The notes under the pieces: generated by a model | The model's input: the letters and a program-made list of their open reading frames with translations, nothing else | Database searches by the model: none | What the model was told of the DNA's origin: nothing | Assembly: GCF_003048375.1 (NCBI RefSeq) | Contig: NZ_CP021642.1 | Span: 620,001 to 684,000, forward strand | Reading direction: 5' to 3' | Origin: Campylobacter concisus | Lineage (GTDB): Bacteria > Campylobacterota > Campylobacteria > Campylobacterales > Campylobacteraceae | DNA: 64,000 nt | In this document: positions 48,260 through 57,323 of the stretch, one piece after another | Numbering within the stretch: the first letter of the stretch is position 1 | Layout: each line of letters opens with the position of its first letter | Position numbers and translations under genes: made by a program

Positions 48260-48928
48260 GTGATGACCATGAGGGTCAAAGCAAAATTCTGGACGCTTAC
48301 TTTAAGCGTCCTTTTTTCGTTATTAGCATTAGATGCTGTCGGGGATTTTATAAAACAAACAACGATAGCAAAGGTGGCTAAAATTTATGGAGAAGATGCA
48401 AGAAGAAGGGCATCGGCATTAAATTCTTTAATGACTTCATTGCAAGATGCAACCGAACAAGAGAAATTAATAAAAGTAAATGATTTTTTTAACTCTTTTA
48501 GGTGGGTTGATGATATGCAACTTTGGCATAAAAAAGATTACTGGGCTACCAGAATGGAATTTGTAGGAAAAGGCGCTGGTGACTGCGAAGACTACGTTAT
48601 CGCAAAGTATTTCACCCTAAAGCAACTTGGAATTCCAACTCAAAAATTATACTTCACATACGTTAAAGCCTTAAGATACAACCAAGCACATATGGTTTTG
48701 GCATATTATGATACACCAAAGTCTATTCCATTAATTTTAGACAACATAAATGGTAAAATAAAAATCGCAACTCAAAGAACAGACCTCGTGCCAGTTTATA
48801 GTTTCAACGGTGATTCGCTATACTTGGCAAAACAAGAAGGTCTTGGTCAGGCAATACCAGGTGGAAATAAAAAACAAAATCCTAAGTGGATGGAACTAAT
48901 AGATAGGATAGGAAAAGAGGATTTATGA
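48260..48928 (+). CDS. LapG-like periplasmic cysteine protease (BTLCP family), copy 1
   Basis: This 222-residue bacterial transglutaminase-like cysteine peptidase has an N-terminal signal/anchor (FWTLTLSVLFSLLALDAVG). The catalytic triad is visible as Cys in GAGDCEDYVIAKY, His in QAHMVLAYYD and Asp in LILDNING. In Pseudomonas LapG cleaves the N terminus of a giant adhesin when c-di-GMP is low and is held inactive by LapD, the gene immediately downstream here (4-bp overlap). An in-frame start at 48263 or 48269 is also possible. Confidence 0.9.
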   Translation: MMTMRVKAKFWTLTLSVLFSLLALDAVGDFIKQTTIAKVAKIYGEDARRRASALNSLMTSLQDATEQEKLIKVNDFFNSFRWVDDMQLWHKKDYWATRMEFVGKGAGDCEDYVIAKYFTLKQLGIPTQKLYFTYVKALRYNQAHMVLAYYDTPKSIPLILDNINGKIKIATQRTDLVPVYSFNGDSLYLAKQEGLGQAIPGGNKKQNPKWMELIDRIGKEDL

Positions 48929-50874
48929 CGCTATTTAAACAGATTATGATCGCTGTGATAGCTTTTGGCATCGTGATTTTTATGGCTGTTGGCTACTTAA
49001 ATTTTAAGAGCCTAAATGGATACATCAACGACCAGCTCGGTGAAAACGCAAGGCACACAGCAAACTCACTTGGACTTGCTTTAAAGCCGATTGTTGATCC
49101 TGAGGATATGTCTTTGGCGCAAACGATGATAAATTCTATGTTTGATAGCGGCAGATACAAGCTCATTAAACTTGAAGATGTCGATGGTAAGGTGCTCATA
49201 GAAAATTCTCAACAAACTATCGTTAAAGATATCCCTGAGTGGTTTTATAAGATTGCTAAATTTGAAGCCCCTGTTGCAACTAGCGAGATCATGACTGGCT
49301 GGGCTAAATTTGGTACTCTCTATGTTCAAGGCAGCACAGCACTTGCTTACAATGAGCTTTACTCAAACTCAAAAAATATTTTTAACTTTCTAGCTTTAAT
49401 GATCATCATCGCTCTTGTCGTGGCGTTTTTTGCTCTTAAGGCGATATTTAGACCACTTGTTAAGGTGCAGGATCAAGCTGAAGCGATACTTGATAATAAA
49501 TTTATCATCCAAAAGAGAATTCCATTCACAACAGACCTTAAAAAGATGGTGCTCGCCATGAACTCGATGGTTAGCAAGGTTCAAGACATATTTGAAAGAG
49601 AGGCGGCTACGCTTAGCAAGTATCAAGAGCTTTTATATAAAGACTCTATGAGCGGTACTTACAATAGAAGATTTTTCCAAACTAAATTTAGCGAGTATTT
49701 AGCAAGTGAAGAGTATTCAAGCGGTGTTGCTTCGCTTGTTAGCTTTAAAGATCTAGCAGGGCTAAAAGGCGTTCTTGGCTTTGAAAAATGGCAAAGTGTC
49801 ATCATAAAAATAGCCCAAATTTTACAAGAAAAATCAACCGAAAATGACCAAAATGCGATCGTTGCAAGGCTAAATGACAACGATTTTATCTTGCTTTCTT
49901 ACGGTAAAAACTCATCAAATTTCTCAGCTTTAGACGATAAGATCATGGCTGAGTTTAAAAAACTCTATGCAAATTTCTCTATAAATGATAGCGAATGCCC
50001 AGTCAATGCTGCTATTGTCGAGTACTCGCCAAGCACTGACATGAGGACACTACTTACATCAGCTGACGTTACTTTGGCTAGCGCAAGACTAGCCGGCTGC
50101 TTTACTTGCAAAGAATTTAATGCAAATCAAAACACCTTAGTCATCGGCAAAGAGAAATACAAAGAGCTTATTTTTGACTCTATAAAAGAGGATAAATTTA
50201 AATTTGCAGCTCAAAAAGTAGTTGGTTTTGACTCAAACTTTGAGCAGTATGAACTTTATCTAAGGCTCGTTGATAGCGAGGGCAAATGGCGTATGGCATC
50301 ATACTTTATGCCAATGGTAAATGAGCTAAATTTAGGTGCGATGCTCGATCTTCATATCCTAAATAGGATCGCTAGAATTTTGCCTGAAAATATCTTACCT
50401 CAAGGAAGCTTAGCGATAAATTTGGGTAAAGAGATACTAAGCTCGGATGAAAATTTCTCAAAACTTGAAGCTACTCTTAAGAAAATCGCTCAAATTTCAA
50501 AATCTAAAAACTATATAGAAATTCCAAACAAAGACGATATTAGTATCGAAAGTATAGTTAGACTTACTAAAAAATTAAAAGAACTCGGCTTTGGTTTTGG
50601 ATTTGATCACTTTGATCTTAATGCAAAAGGCATTGAGAAGCTAAAAGAATTTAATCCAGACTACGTAAAGATCCAGTCAAGCGTCTTAATCGACTTTTTA
50701 AGTGATAAATCAGGAGCAAACACAAAACAATCACTAGATGTTGTTTTAAGCTCAAAAGATATCATTTTGATTGCGATTGGTGTTGAGAGTGAAGAGCAAA
50801 AGAGTAAGCTAATTGAGCTTGGCATTAAAAATATGCAAGGAATTTACATAGATGAAATCAAAAATATTGGATGA
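48925..50874 (+). CDS. LapD-like inner-membrane c-di-GMP receptor with degenerate GGDEF and EAL domains
   Basis: This 649-residue protein has TM1 (~6-26), a periplasmic LapD/MoxY-type domain (~30-140) with GWAKFGTLYVQ, TM2 (~150-172), a HAMP segment, then a GGDEF domain (DSMSGTYNRRFF) and an EAL domain. GGDEF is replaced by RLNDNDFI and the EAL catalytic residues are not conserved (ELYLR; GFDHFD for DDFG), so it should bind rather than make or degrade c-di-GMP. It would hold LapG at the membrane when c-di-GMP is high. Confidence 0.9.
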   Translation: MTLFKQIMIAVIAFGIVIFMAVGYLNFKSLNGYINDQLGENARHTANSLGLALKPIVDPEDMSLAQTMINSMFDSGRYKLIKLEDVDGKVLIENSQQTIVKDIPEWFYKIAKFEAPVATSEIMTGWAKFGTLYVQGSTALAYNELYSNSKNIFNFLALMIIIALVVAFFALKAIFRPLVKVQDQAEAILDNKFIIQKRIPFTTDLKKMVLAMNSMVSKVQDIFEREAATLSKYQELLYKDSMSGTYNRRFFQTKFSEYLASEEYSSGVASLVSFKDLAGLKGVLGFEKWQSVIIKIAQILQEKSTENDQNAIVARLNDNDFILLSYGKNSSNFSALDDKIMAEFKKLYANFSINDSECPVNAAIVEYSPSTDMRTLLTSADVTLASARLAGCFTCKEFNANQNTLVIGKEKYKELIFDSIKEDKFKFAAQKVVGFDSNFEQYELYLRLVDSEGKWRMASYFMPMVNELNLGAMLDLHILNRIARILPENILPQGSLAINLGKEILSSDENFSKLEATLKKIAQISKSKNYIEIPNKDDISIESIVRLTKKLKELGFGFGFDHFDLNAKGIEKLKEFNPDYVKIQSSVLIDFLSDKSGANTKQSLDVVLSSKDIILIAIGVESEEQKSKLIELGIKNMQGIYIDEIKNIG

Positions 50875-50877
50875 TAG

Positions 50878-53016
50878 ATGCATAGCGATAAGATAAAAGA
50901 CGAACTGCTTCAATGTTTGGTGATCTTTACCAAACTTCATAACAACCCATATAGTGCCGATGCTTTGACTATCGGTCTGCCTGTAAAAGATGGCGAAGAG
51001 ATCGAGCTTTTTTCACTAAAGAGCTCGAAGTCTTTATTTTCTCGTGCAGCTTCACGTGCTGGCTTTGCATCAACGCTTGTCAGAAAAGACCTTGATCAAA
51101 TTTCGCCTTTAGTTTTGCCTTGTATCTTGATGCTTAGAGGCAAAAAAGCTTGCATCTTGCAATCTTTCAGCGAAGACAAAAAGATGGCAAACATCATCAC
51201 GCCCGATCTTTCAACTGGTACTAGCACGATAGAAACAAGCAAGCTAAAAGATGAGTATCTAGGCTATGCTTACTACCTAAAACGTGAATTTGTCCCAGAA
51301 GATACAAGCTCGACAAAGCTTATCGACGCTGGTAATGATCACTGGTTTTGGGGCACTTTAAAGCGCTCTAAGAAAATTTACTTTGACGTCGTGATAGCAA
51401 GCTTTATCATAAACTTATTTGTCCTTGCAAGCCCACTCTTTACGATGAACGTCTATGACCGCGTTGTGCCAAATAACGCAGTTGAGACACTTTGGGTTCT
51501 AGCGCTTGGCGTGAGCGTCGTTTATGGCATCGATCTATTTTTAAAATTTGTCCGTTCATATTTTCTTGAGATCGCAGGCAAGAAGAGTGATATCATTATG
51601 AGCTCTATCCTCTTTGAGCGCGTAATGGATATGAAATTTAGCAATAAACCAAAGTCGGTTGGCTCATTTGCTAGCAACTTGAAAGAATTTGACACAGTTA
51701 GAAATTTCTTCTCATCTGCGTCGCTTGCTGCCATTGTGGATCTGCCATTTGCGTTAATCTTCTTGATAGTTACCTACTTTATAGGAAGCTACCTTGTGCT
51801 TGTGCCTATTGTTATCATGATAGCTATTTTGTGCTATACATTTTTTATAAAAGATCCGCTTCAAAATGCGATTAAAAGCACATTTGAAGCTTCGGCTATG
51901 AAAAATGGAATTTTGATAGAGAGCCTTAGCAGCTTAGAGACCATTAAAACTCTTGGTGCTAGTGGCCATGTGCAGTGGAACTGGGAAGAGGCGACTGGCG
52001 AGATAGCAAATAGAAGTATCAAATCAAAAATAATCACTACTTCGATCACGACAGTTACATCGTTTTTGGTGCAGTTAAACACCATCGCTATCATCGTTCT
52101 TGGCGTTTATATGATACAAGATACGCACCTTACTATGGGTGGTTTGATCGCTGCTGTTATGCTTAGTTCTCGTGCGATTGCCCCTATGGGTCAAGTAGCC
52201 TCACTAGCTGCAAATTTCGAGCAGACAAAGACAGCTTATCAAAGCCTTAGCAAGATCATGCAGATGCCAGTTGAAAGACCTGAGGGCAAGAAATTTGTTA
52301 GAAGAAATTCTTTTGATGGCAAGATAGAGTTTAAAAACGTTAGCTTTACTTATCCAGACACCACAAAAGGCTCACTTGATAGGATAAATTTTGTCATTCA
52401 GCCGGGTGAGAAAGTAGGCATCATCGGTAGAAATGGCTCTGGTAAGACAACTTTGCAAAAGATAATCCTAGGTCTTTACGCACCGACTGAAGGCTCAGTG
52501 CTAATTGATGGTATCGATATAAATCAAATAGACCCAGCTGATCTTAGAAGAAATATCGGCTACGTGCCACAAGATGTTGTACTATTTAAGGGAACGGTTA
52601 GAGAAAATATCGTTCAAAAAGCTCCTTATGTCGATGATATGCAGATTATTAAGGCGGCTAAGGTAAGTGGCGTCGATGAATATGTCAATGCTCACCCGCT
52701 TGGTTTTGATATGCCTGTCTTTGAAAGAGGCGATGGCATCAGTGGCGGTCAGCGTCAAAGTATAGCCGTGGCTAGGGCATTTTTGCTTGATAGTCCTATC
52801 ATCTTGCTTGACGAGCCTACAAATTCACTTGATAATACAGTTGAGAGCAAGCTAAAAGCAAATTTAAAGGTAAATACCGTAAATAAAACTATGATTTTAG
52901 TAACTCACAGAACATCAATGCTTGATCTTGTTGATAGGCTCATAGTGATGGATAACGGCAAAATTTTACTAGATGGTCCAAGAGATGAAGTTTTAGCTAG
53001 ACTTAGTGGGAAGTGA
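50878..53016 (+). CDS. type I secretion ABC transporter (LapB-like)
   Basis: This 712-residue inner-membrane exporter is for an RTX-type adhesin. The N-terminal ~130 residues form a C39-like domain without an evident catalytic Cys, as in LapB/HlyB-type transporters. Then comes a six-helix transmembrane domain (~160-440) and an ATPase domain with Walker A IGRNGSGKTTLQK, signature ISGGQRQSIAVARA and Walker B IILLDEPTNSLD. It follows LapD by 3 bp and overlaps the HlyD-type gene by 4 bp. Confidence 0.93.
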   Translation: MHSDKIKDELLQCLVIFTKLHNNPYSADALTIGLPVKDGEEIELFSLKSSKSLFSRAASRAGFASTLVRKDLDQISPLVLPCILMLRGKKACILQSFSEDKKMANIITPDLSTGTSTIETSKLKDEYLGYAYYLKREFVPEDTSSTKLIDAGNDHWFWGTLKRSKKIYFDVVIASFIINLFVLASPLFTMNVYDRVVPNNAVETLWVLALGVSVVYGIDLFLKFVRSYFLEIAGKKSDIIMSSILFERVMDMKFSNKPKSVGSFASNLKEFDTVRNFFSSASLAAIVDLPFALIFLIVTYFIGSYLVLVPIVIMIAILCYTFFIKDPLQNAIKSTFEASAMKNGILIESLSSLETIKTLGASGHVQWNWEEATGEIANRSIKSKIITTSITTVTSFLVQLNTIAIIVLGVYMIQDTHLTMGGLIAAVMLSSRAIAPMGQVASLAANFEQTKTAYQSLSKIMQMPVERPEGKKFVRRNSFDGKIEFKNVSFTYPDTTKGSLDRINFVIQPGEKVGIIGRNGSGKTTLQKIILGLYAPTEGSVLIDGIDINQIDPADLRRNIGYVPQDVVLFKGTVRENIVQKAPYVDDMQIIKAAKVSGVDEYVNAHPLGFDMPVFERGDGISGGQRQSIAVARAFLLDSPIILLDEPTNSLDNTVESKLKANLKVNTVNKTMILVTHRTSMLDLVDRLIVMDNGKILLDGPRDEVLARLSGK

Positions 53017-54485
53017 TTATGCAAGAAGATATAAAAAATCAACAAAATGAAAATTTAAAGCCAGACGAAAAGCCAGTTCAAAAAAGCGATATAAAAGATC
53101 AAGAGAGCGCTGGAGATCAAATTTTAAATAGCGTAGATGGCATCAAGTCAAACATCCAAGCAAAAAACTACGATGCTTATGACTTGAAATTTATGTCAAG
53201 CCTCTCAGAAGCAGTTTTGGCAAAAGCTCCATCAACCTCAAAAAAGATACTTTATGCAGTTAGTATAACTGTATTTTGGCTACTTCTTTGGGCTTCGTGG
53301 GCGCAGATAGATGAGATAACAAGAGGTAGCGGTAAGATCATCCCATCAGGCAAAAACCAAGCGATACAAAACCTTGAGGGTGGTATCGTGGATCAAATTT
53401 TTGTAAAAGAGGGCGATGAGGTTAAAAAAGATCAGATCTTAATCAGGCTTGATAATAAAAACTTTACAAGTAGCTACGGCGAGTCAAAGCTAAGACTTGA
53501 TGAGCTTCAGGCTAAATTTATGAGGCTTGATGCTGAAGCAAATGATAAAGAATTTGACTATAACGAAACAAGAGATGCGAACAACAGCAAGGCCGTAAGA
53601 TACGAGATAAGCTTGCATAACTCAAACATAGATCACTTAAATGAGCAAATAGGAATTCTAACAGAGCAGATCCATCAACGCCAAAGTGAGCTAAATGAGC
53701 TTAGAAATAAAATTTCTCAAACTCAAAATAGCTATAATCTTGTTTTAAAAGAAAAAGCGATCATGGAGCCTATCTTTAAAAAAGGTCTTGTTAGTGAGGT
53801 CGAGTATATCCAGCTTCAAAGACGTGTAAATGACCTAAAGGGCGAGCTTGACGCATCTGTGCTTGCCGTGCCAAGGGTCGAATCAACCATAAAAGAGGCG
53901 AAAAATAAGATAGAAGAGGCAAAGCTGGCGTTTAAAAATAATGCAAAAAAAGAGCTAAATGAAGTCTCTGCTGAGATCGCAAGGATAAACGAGTCGCAAA
54001 TCAGCCTAAGCGACAGGGTTGAAAGAACTTATGTAAGATCTCCGGTAAATGGTATCGTTAGTAAGATGATGGTGCATACAGTTTCTGGCGTCATCAAGCC
54101 AGGTGAAAATATCGCTGAGATCGTCCCATTAGAAGATAAACTCATCGCTGAGGTAAAGGTTAAGCCAGCTGACGTTGCGTTTTTAAGACCTGGACTTGAT
54201 ACGATGGTTAAATTTACGGCGTATGATTTTAGTATTTATGGCGGTTTAAAAGGCAAAGTAACGCAGATCAGTGCCGATACTGAGACAAATGAAAAAACAG
54301 GCGAGAGCTACTATCTAGTCAGGATAGAAACTGAGAAAAACTATCTTGGTAGTGAAGAGAAGCCACTTAGGATAAAGGTTGGTATGATAGTTTCAGCTGA
54401 TATCATCACTGGTAAAAAGACGATACTTGACTATCTGCTAAAACCTATCTTAAAAGCAAAACAAAACGCTTTAACGGAGCGATAA
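53013..54485 (+). CDS. HlyD-type membrane fusion protein (LapC-like)
   Basis: This 490-residue periplasmic adaptor links the ABC transporter to TolC. The N-terminal ~85 residues are a cytoplasmic charged extension, then one membrane helix (ILYAVSITVFWLLLWASWA). A lipoyl half-domain (IIPSGKNQAIQNLEGGIVDQ) is followed by a long coiled coil (~150-320) and beta-barrel domain (YVRSPVNGIVSKMMVHTVSG). The stop overlaps the next start by one base. Confidence 0.92.
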   Translation: MIMQEDIKNQQNENLKPDEKPVQKSDIKDQESAGDQILNSVDGIKSNIQAKNYDAYDLKFMSSLSEAVLAKAPSTSKKILYAVSITVFWLLLWASWAQIDEITRGSGKIIPSGKNQAIQNLEGGIVDQIFVKEGDEVKKDQILIRLDNKNFTSSYGESKLRLDELQAKFMRLDAEANDKEFDYNETRDANNSKAVRYEISLHNSNIDHLNEQIGILTEQIHQRQSELNELRNKISQTQNSYNLVLKEKAIMEPIFKKGLVSEVEYIQLQRRVNDLKGELDASVLAVPRVESTIKEAKNKIEEAKLAFKNNAKKELNEVSAEIARINESQISLSDRVERTYVRSPVNGIVSKMMVHTVSGVIKPGENIAEIVPLEDKLIAEVKVKPADVAFLRPGLDTMVKFTAYDFSIYGGLKGKVTQISADTETNEKTGESYYLVRIETEKNYLGSEEKPLRIKVGMIVSADIITGKKTILDYLLKPILKAKQNALTER

Positions 54486-54982
54486 TGCAAAAATCAGCTA
54501 GCTTTGAGCGAAATTTTAGCGAATATCAAATTTCAAGAGCAAAGCTGGCTGAGGAATTTGTCATTTTAAATGATGGCAAAATATGCGATCTAATCGGAAG
54601 AGAGGTCGTTAAATTCCTCTTTAAAGACTGTGAAAAAAGCTTTGATGAGATGATAGATTTAAAAAAAGAAGAGCATATCAGCTTAGCTGGGCTAAAGATA
54701 GAAGATGAGCTAGTAAGCAGCATCAAGATATCAATTAGTGGCTACGATGAAAGCAGCGATAGCTTGGACTTTGATCTAAATTTGTTATCTCTTAGTGTGC
54801 CATATAGATACGCCATATCAAATGGTTGTTTTGAGATGTGTATCTTTTTAAAAGAGAGCAAAGAAGTGGTTGAGAAATTCTTATCTACTTTTAGTTATAA
54901 ATTTGAGGCAAATAGTGGCAAGGAGCGCTACTTGATCGCTTTCGTAAATGAGTCAAAAATTTACGAACAAACCTATATGTGA
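54485..54982 (+). CDS. hypothetical protein in Lap operon
   Basis: This 165-residue soluble acidic protein has no signal peptide and no recognised family. A hydrophobic strand pattern and a Cys-containing C-terminal third (AISNGCFEMCIFLKESKE) suggest a compact alpha/beta fold. It is translationally coupled to the HlyD-type gene (TAATG) and lies before the LuxR-type regulator, so it probably serves the secretion/retention system, perhaps as a cytoplasmic regulator. That role is inference from position only. Confidence 0.7.
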   Translation: MQKSASFERNFSEYQISRAKLAEEFVILNDGKICDLIGREVVKFLFKDCEKSFDEMIDLKKEEHISLAGLKIEDELVSSIKISISGYDESSDSLDFDLNLLSLSVPYRYAISNGCFEMCIFLKESKEVVEKFLSTFSYKFEANSGKERYLIAFVNESKIYEQTYM

Positions 54983-54993
54983 TATAAGGAAAT

Positions 54994-55635
54994 ATGGTTA
55001 TGAATGTGGTTTTTTTTACTCAAAATGGTTCGCTTAATAATCTTTGGCGAGGGTATTTTTCAGATGATAGTGTGAAATTTACTCACAATAAAAAGGATTT
55101 TTTTGCAAATTTAAACGACGAGGTCGATATCGTCGGTATCGATACAAACGCTTTTAAAGATAGCCTTGATGAAAATATTAAAACCATTCATGAAAGTTTT
55201 CCAAATATAAAATGTCTAATCCTTGCAAACGAACCAAAATTTAGTGAAGGCAAACATCTGCTGGCTCTTGGTGTCAAAGGATATGCAAACTCACACATGA
55301 GAAAAACACACTTTGAAGATGCCTTTGAGACGATTTTAAATGGCAAAGTTTGGCTTTATCCAGAATTTATCCAAGCGATGATCGGAGAACTAACTGGCTC
55401 ATATATAAATAATGAAAGTGAAACTTTAGAGAAAAAGTCTGATCTAAGCGAGCTTAGCTCACGTGAAAAGGAGATCGCAAACTTAATCTATCAAGGTCTA
55501 ACAAACAATGAAATTTCAGAGCAAACAGGCATTACTTTAAGGACGGTAAAGGCGCACACTACGTCGATTTACAGCAAGCTAAATGTGAAAGATAGAATAG
55601 GTCTTGTACTTTTGATGAAGCAGCTTCATGCGTAA
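54994..55635 (+). CDS. LuxR/NarL-type regulator with degenerate receiver
   Basis: This 213-residue orphan regulator has an N-terminal receiver-like domain (1-125) that keeps a possible phospho-Asp (VDIVGIDT) but lacks the acidic pair (FFTQNGSL), the conserved Thr/Ser (LILANEP) and the Lys (GYANSHM). A LuxR HTH follows: LSSREKEIANLIYQGLTNNE and ISEQTGITLRTVKAHTTSIY. It may bind a ligand or be constitutive. ATGs at 54994 and 55000 are both in frame; 55000 has better spacing from AAGGA at 54986. It overlaps the next gene by 8 bp. Confidence 0.88.
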   Translation: MVMNVVFFTQNGSLNNLWRGYFSDDSVKFTHNKKDFFANLNDEVDIVGIDTNAFKDSLDENIKTIHESFPNIKCLILANEPKFSEGKHLLALGVKGYANSHMRKTHFEDAFETILNGKVWLYPEFIQAMIGELTGSYINNESETLEKKSDLSELSSREKEIANLIYQGLTNNEISEQTGITLRTVKAHTTSIYSKLNVKDRIGLVLLMKQLHA

Positions 55636-56254
55636 AATTTTGCTTCTTTTCTTTTTTGCCTCTTCGCTTTTTGCAAATAATTTTGAAATTTCTCCAAAAA
55701 ATATATCTCAATGTAAAAATCAAATTTGCAAAAATATCCTAAATCACTATGCAAATTTTATGAAAAAAATAGAACACGAAAGCTTTATCAGAAAGCTAGA
55801 GCTCATAAATTCATACCTAAATTCTTTGATGCCAAGATATGATGATTTTTACAATACAAATGCAGATGTGTGGAGCACTAGGGGTGAGTTTTTAAGGCGA
55901 GGTGGTGGAGACTGCGAAGAGTACGCGATATCAAAACGCGATAGCCTAAAAGATCTTGGCGTGGATAATCAAAAATGCCTTCTGGTTGTTCAGGAAAAAA
56001 ATACGAAAAAATATCATATGGTGCTAGCTGTTTGGGAAAATTTACACAAAGAGCCTTTTATACTGGATAATCTAAGCTTTAGAGTTTTGCCACTTTCGAA
56101 GCGCTACGACTTGGTGCCAGAGTATTGCTTGATGGATGGGAAATATTTTAAGATAAAAAAAGATGGCATAAATTTAGAGCCAGTGAATATAAGAATGCAA
56201 ACTTACGAAAATTTGATAAAAAAGGAAAAAGAAGAGAAATTTTGGAAGAATTAA
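55628..56254 (+). CDS. LapG-like periplasmic cysteine protease (BTLCP family), copy 2
   Basis: This 208-residue second BTLCP protease has a short signal (KILLLFFFASSLFAN) and triad Cys in GGGDCEEYAISKR, His in KKYHMVLAVWE and Asp in FILDNLSF. It differs strongly from copy 1, so the two were not duplicated recently. It lies at the end of the operon after the LuxR-type regulator, and converges with a small membrane gene (4-bp overlap of stops). Confidence 0.88.
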   Translation: MRKILLLFFFASSLFANNFEISPKNISQCKNQICKNILNHYANFMKKIEHESFIRKLELINSYLNSLMPRYDDFYNTNADVWSTRGEFLRRGGGDCEEYAISKRDSLKDLGVDNQKCLLVVQEKNTKKYHMVLAVWENLHKEPFILDNLSFRVLPLSKRYDLVPEYCLMDGKYFKIKKDGINLEPVNIRMQTYENLIKKEKEEKFWKN

Positions 56255-56499
56255 TCTTCCAAGTCAATGTCTATTTTTTCAACATTTGTTGTAATATCTT
56301 TAGTATTTTTCTCAATGTTGTGTTTATTTTTCTCGATTAGTGACCTGTTTTGACCTATAAGGTCTCTATTTTCTTTGATACCATCACTGTTTTGCTCGAT
56401 CATTTTGCTTAGTGTCGCTATCTTTTTTTCATAGCGGATCATTAAGAAGTAGATCACATAAATTAGCAGTAAAATTACCGCCCAAGGTAAAAATTGCAT
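56251..56499 (-). CDS. small membrane-anchored coiled-coil protein with IxxN heptads
   Basis: This 82-residue protein has a single helix at about 3-22 (FLPWAVILLLIYVIYFLMI) and a cytoplasmic or periplasmic coiled coil. Ile at 34, 41, 48, 55, 62 and 69 each have Asn three residues later, giving six consecutive IxxNxxx heptads. This is the N@d pattern known from trimeric coiled coils of autotransporter adhesins. It is convergent with the Lap operon and its function is unknown. Confidence 0.75.
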   Translation of the reverse strand: MQFLPWAVILLLIYVIYFLMIRYEKKIATLSKMIEQNSDGIKENRDLIGQNRSLIEKNKHNIEKNTKDITTNVEKIDIDLED

Positions 56500-56706
56500 A
56501 TTAAATCCTTTGTAATTTTTCGTAATTATAGAAATTTTAGCTTTTAAAAAAAATAAAACTATGAAAATATGAAATTTATATATGTAAAATTTATTTTTTA
56601 TTTTTGTTAAAAATGGATCAGTCTAGTGGGTGTTTTTGAAATTTTTCATAAATTCTATAAATTTTTGATTGCAAAAAAATTAGATAAAATATTTTTCAAA
56701 ATCTCC

Positions 56707-56735
56707 TTGACTTTTATTTTATTTTGGGCTATAAT
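56707..56735 (+). promoter_or_regulatory. tRNA cluster promoter
   Basis: TTGACT (56707-56712), a 17-bp spacer and TATAAT (56730-56735) form a near-consensus sigma70 promoter ending 20 bp before the first tRNA. Confidence 0.8.
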
Positions 56736-56755
56736 TGCCACTTCACAAAACAGGT

Positions 56756-56831
56756 GCTGGTGTAGCTCAGTTGGTAGAGCTACTGCCTTGTAAGCAGTGG
56801 GTCGGCGGTTCAAGTCCGTTCACCAGCTCCA
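56756..56831 (+). tRNA. tRNA-Thr(TGT)
   Basis: This 76-nt cloverleaf has acceptor GCTGGTG/CACCAGC, anticodon loop CTTGTAA (anticodon TGT), T arm GGTTCAAGTCC and encoded CCA. Confidence 0.95.
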
Positions 56832-56883
56832 TTTTGTAACAGTGTTTGACCAGAAAATACCAAAATAACTTATTAATGTTTAA

Positions 56884-56968
<85 letters not shown>

Positions 56969-56975
56969 TTGTTAT

Positions 56976-57052
56976 GCGGGAGTAGCTCAGTTGGCTAGAG
57001 CATCAGCCTTCCAAGCTGAGGGTCGCGGGTTCGAGCCCCGTTTCCCGCTCCA
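56976..57052 (+). tRNA. tRNA-Gly(TCC)
   Basis: This 77-nt tRNA has acceptor GCGGGAG/TTCCCGC (last pair G.T), anticodon loop CTTCCAA (TCC), T arm GGTTCGAGCCC and encoded CCA. Confidence 0.95.
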
Positions 57053-57176
57053 AAATTTGGGAAAGTAAACTGGGAGCTGTATCTAGATTTTACTAAACAC
57101 AGTTATTCCATCTTTATTTTCATGAATTTTTAGTTGTTTGTATGTTGATTAAAATCGTCTCAGCCAAGCGTTTTTC

Positions 57177-57251
<75 letters not shown>

Positions 57252-57323
57252 CTGGTTTATATGATTTTATATTACTATACGAATTTGAATTAGATAAAGA
57301 CACATATCATAACGGAGGAAAAG

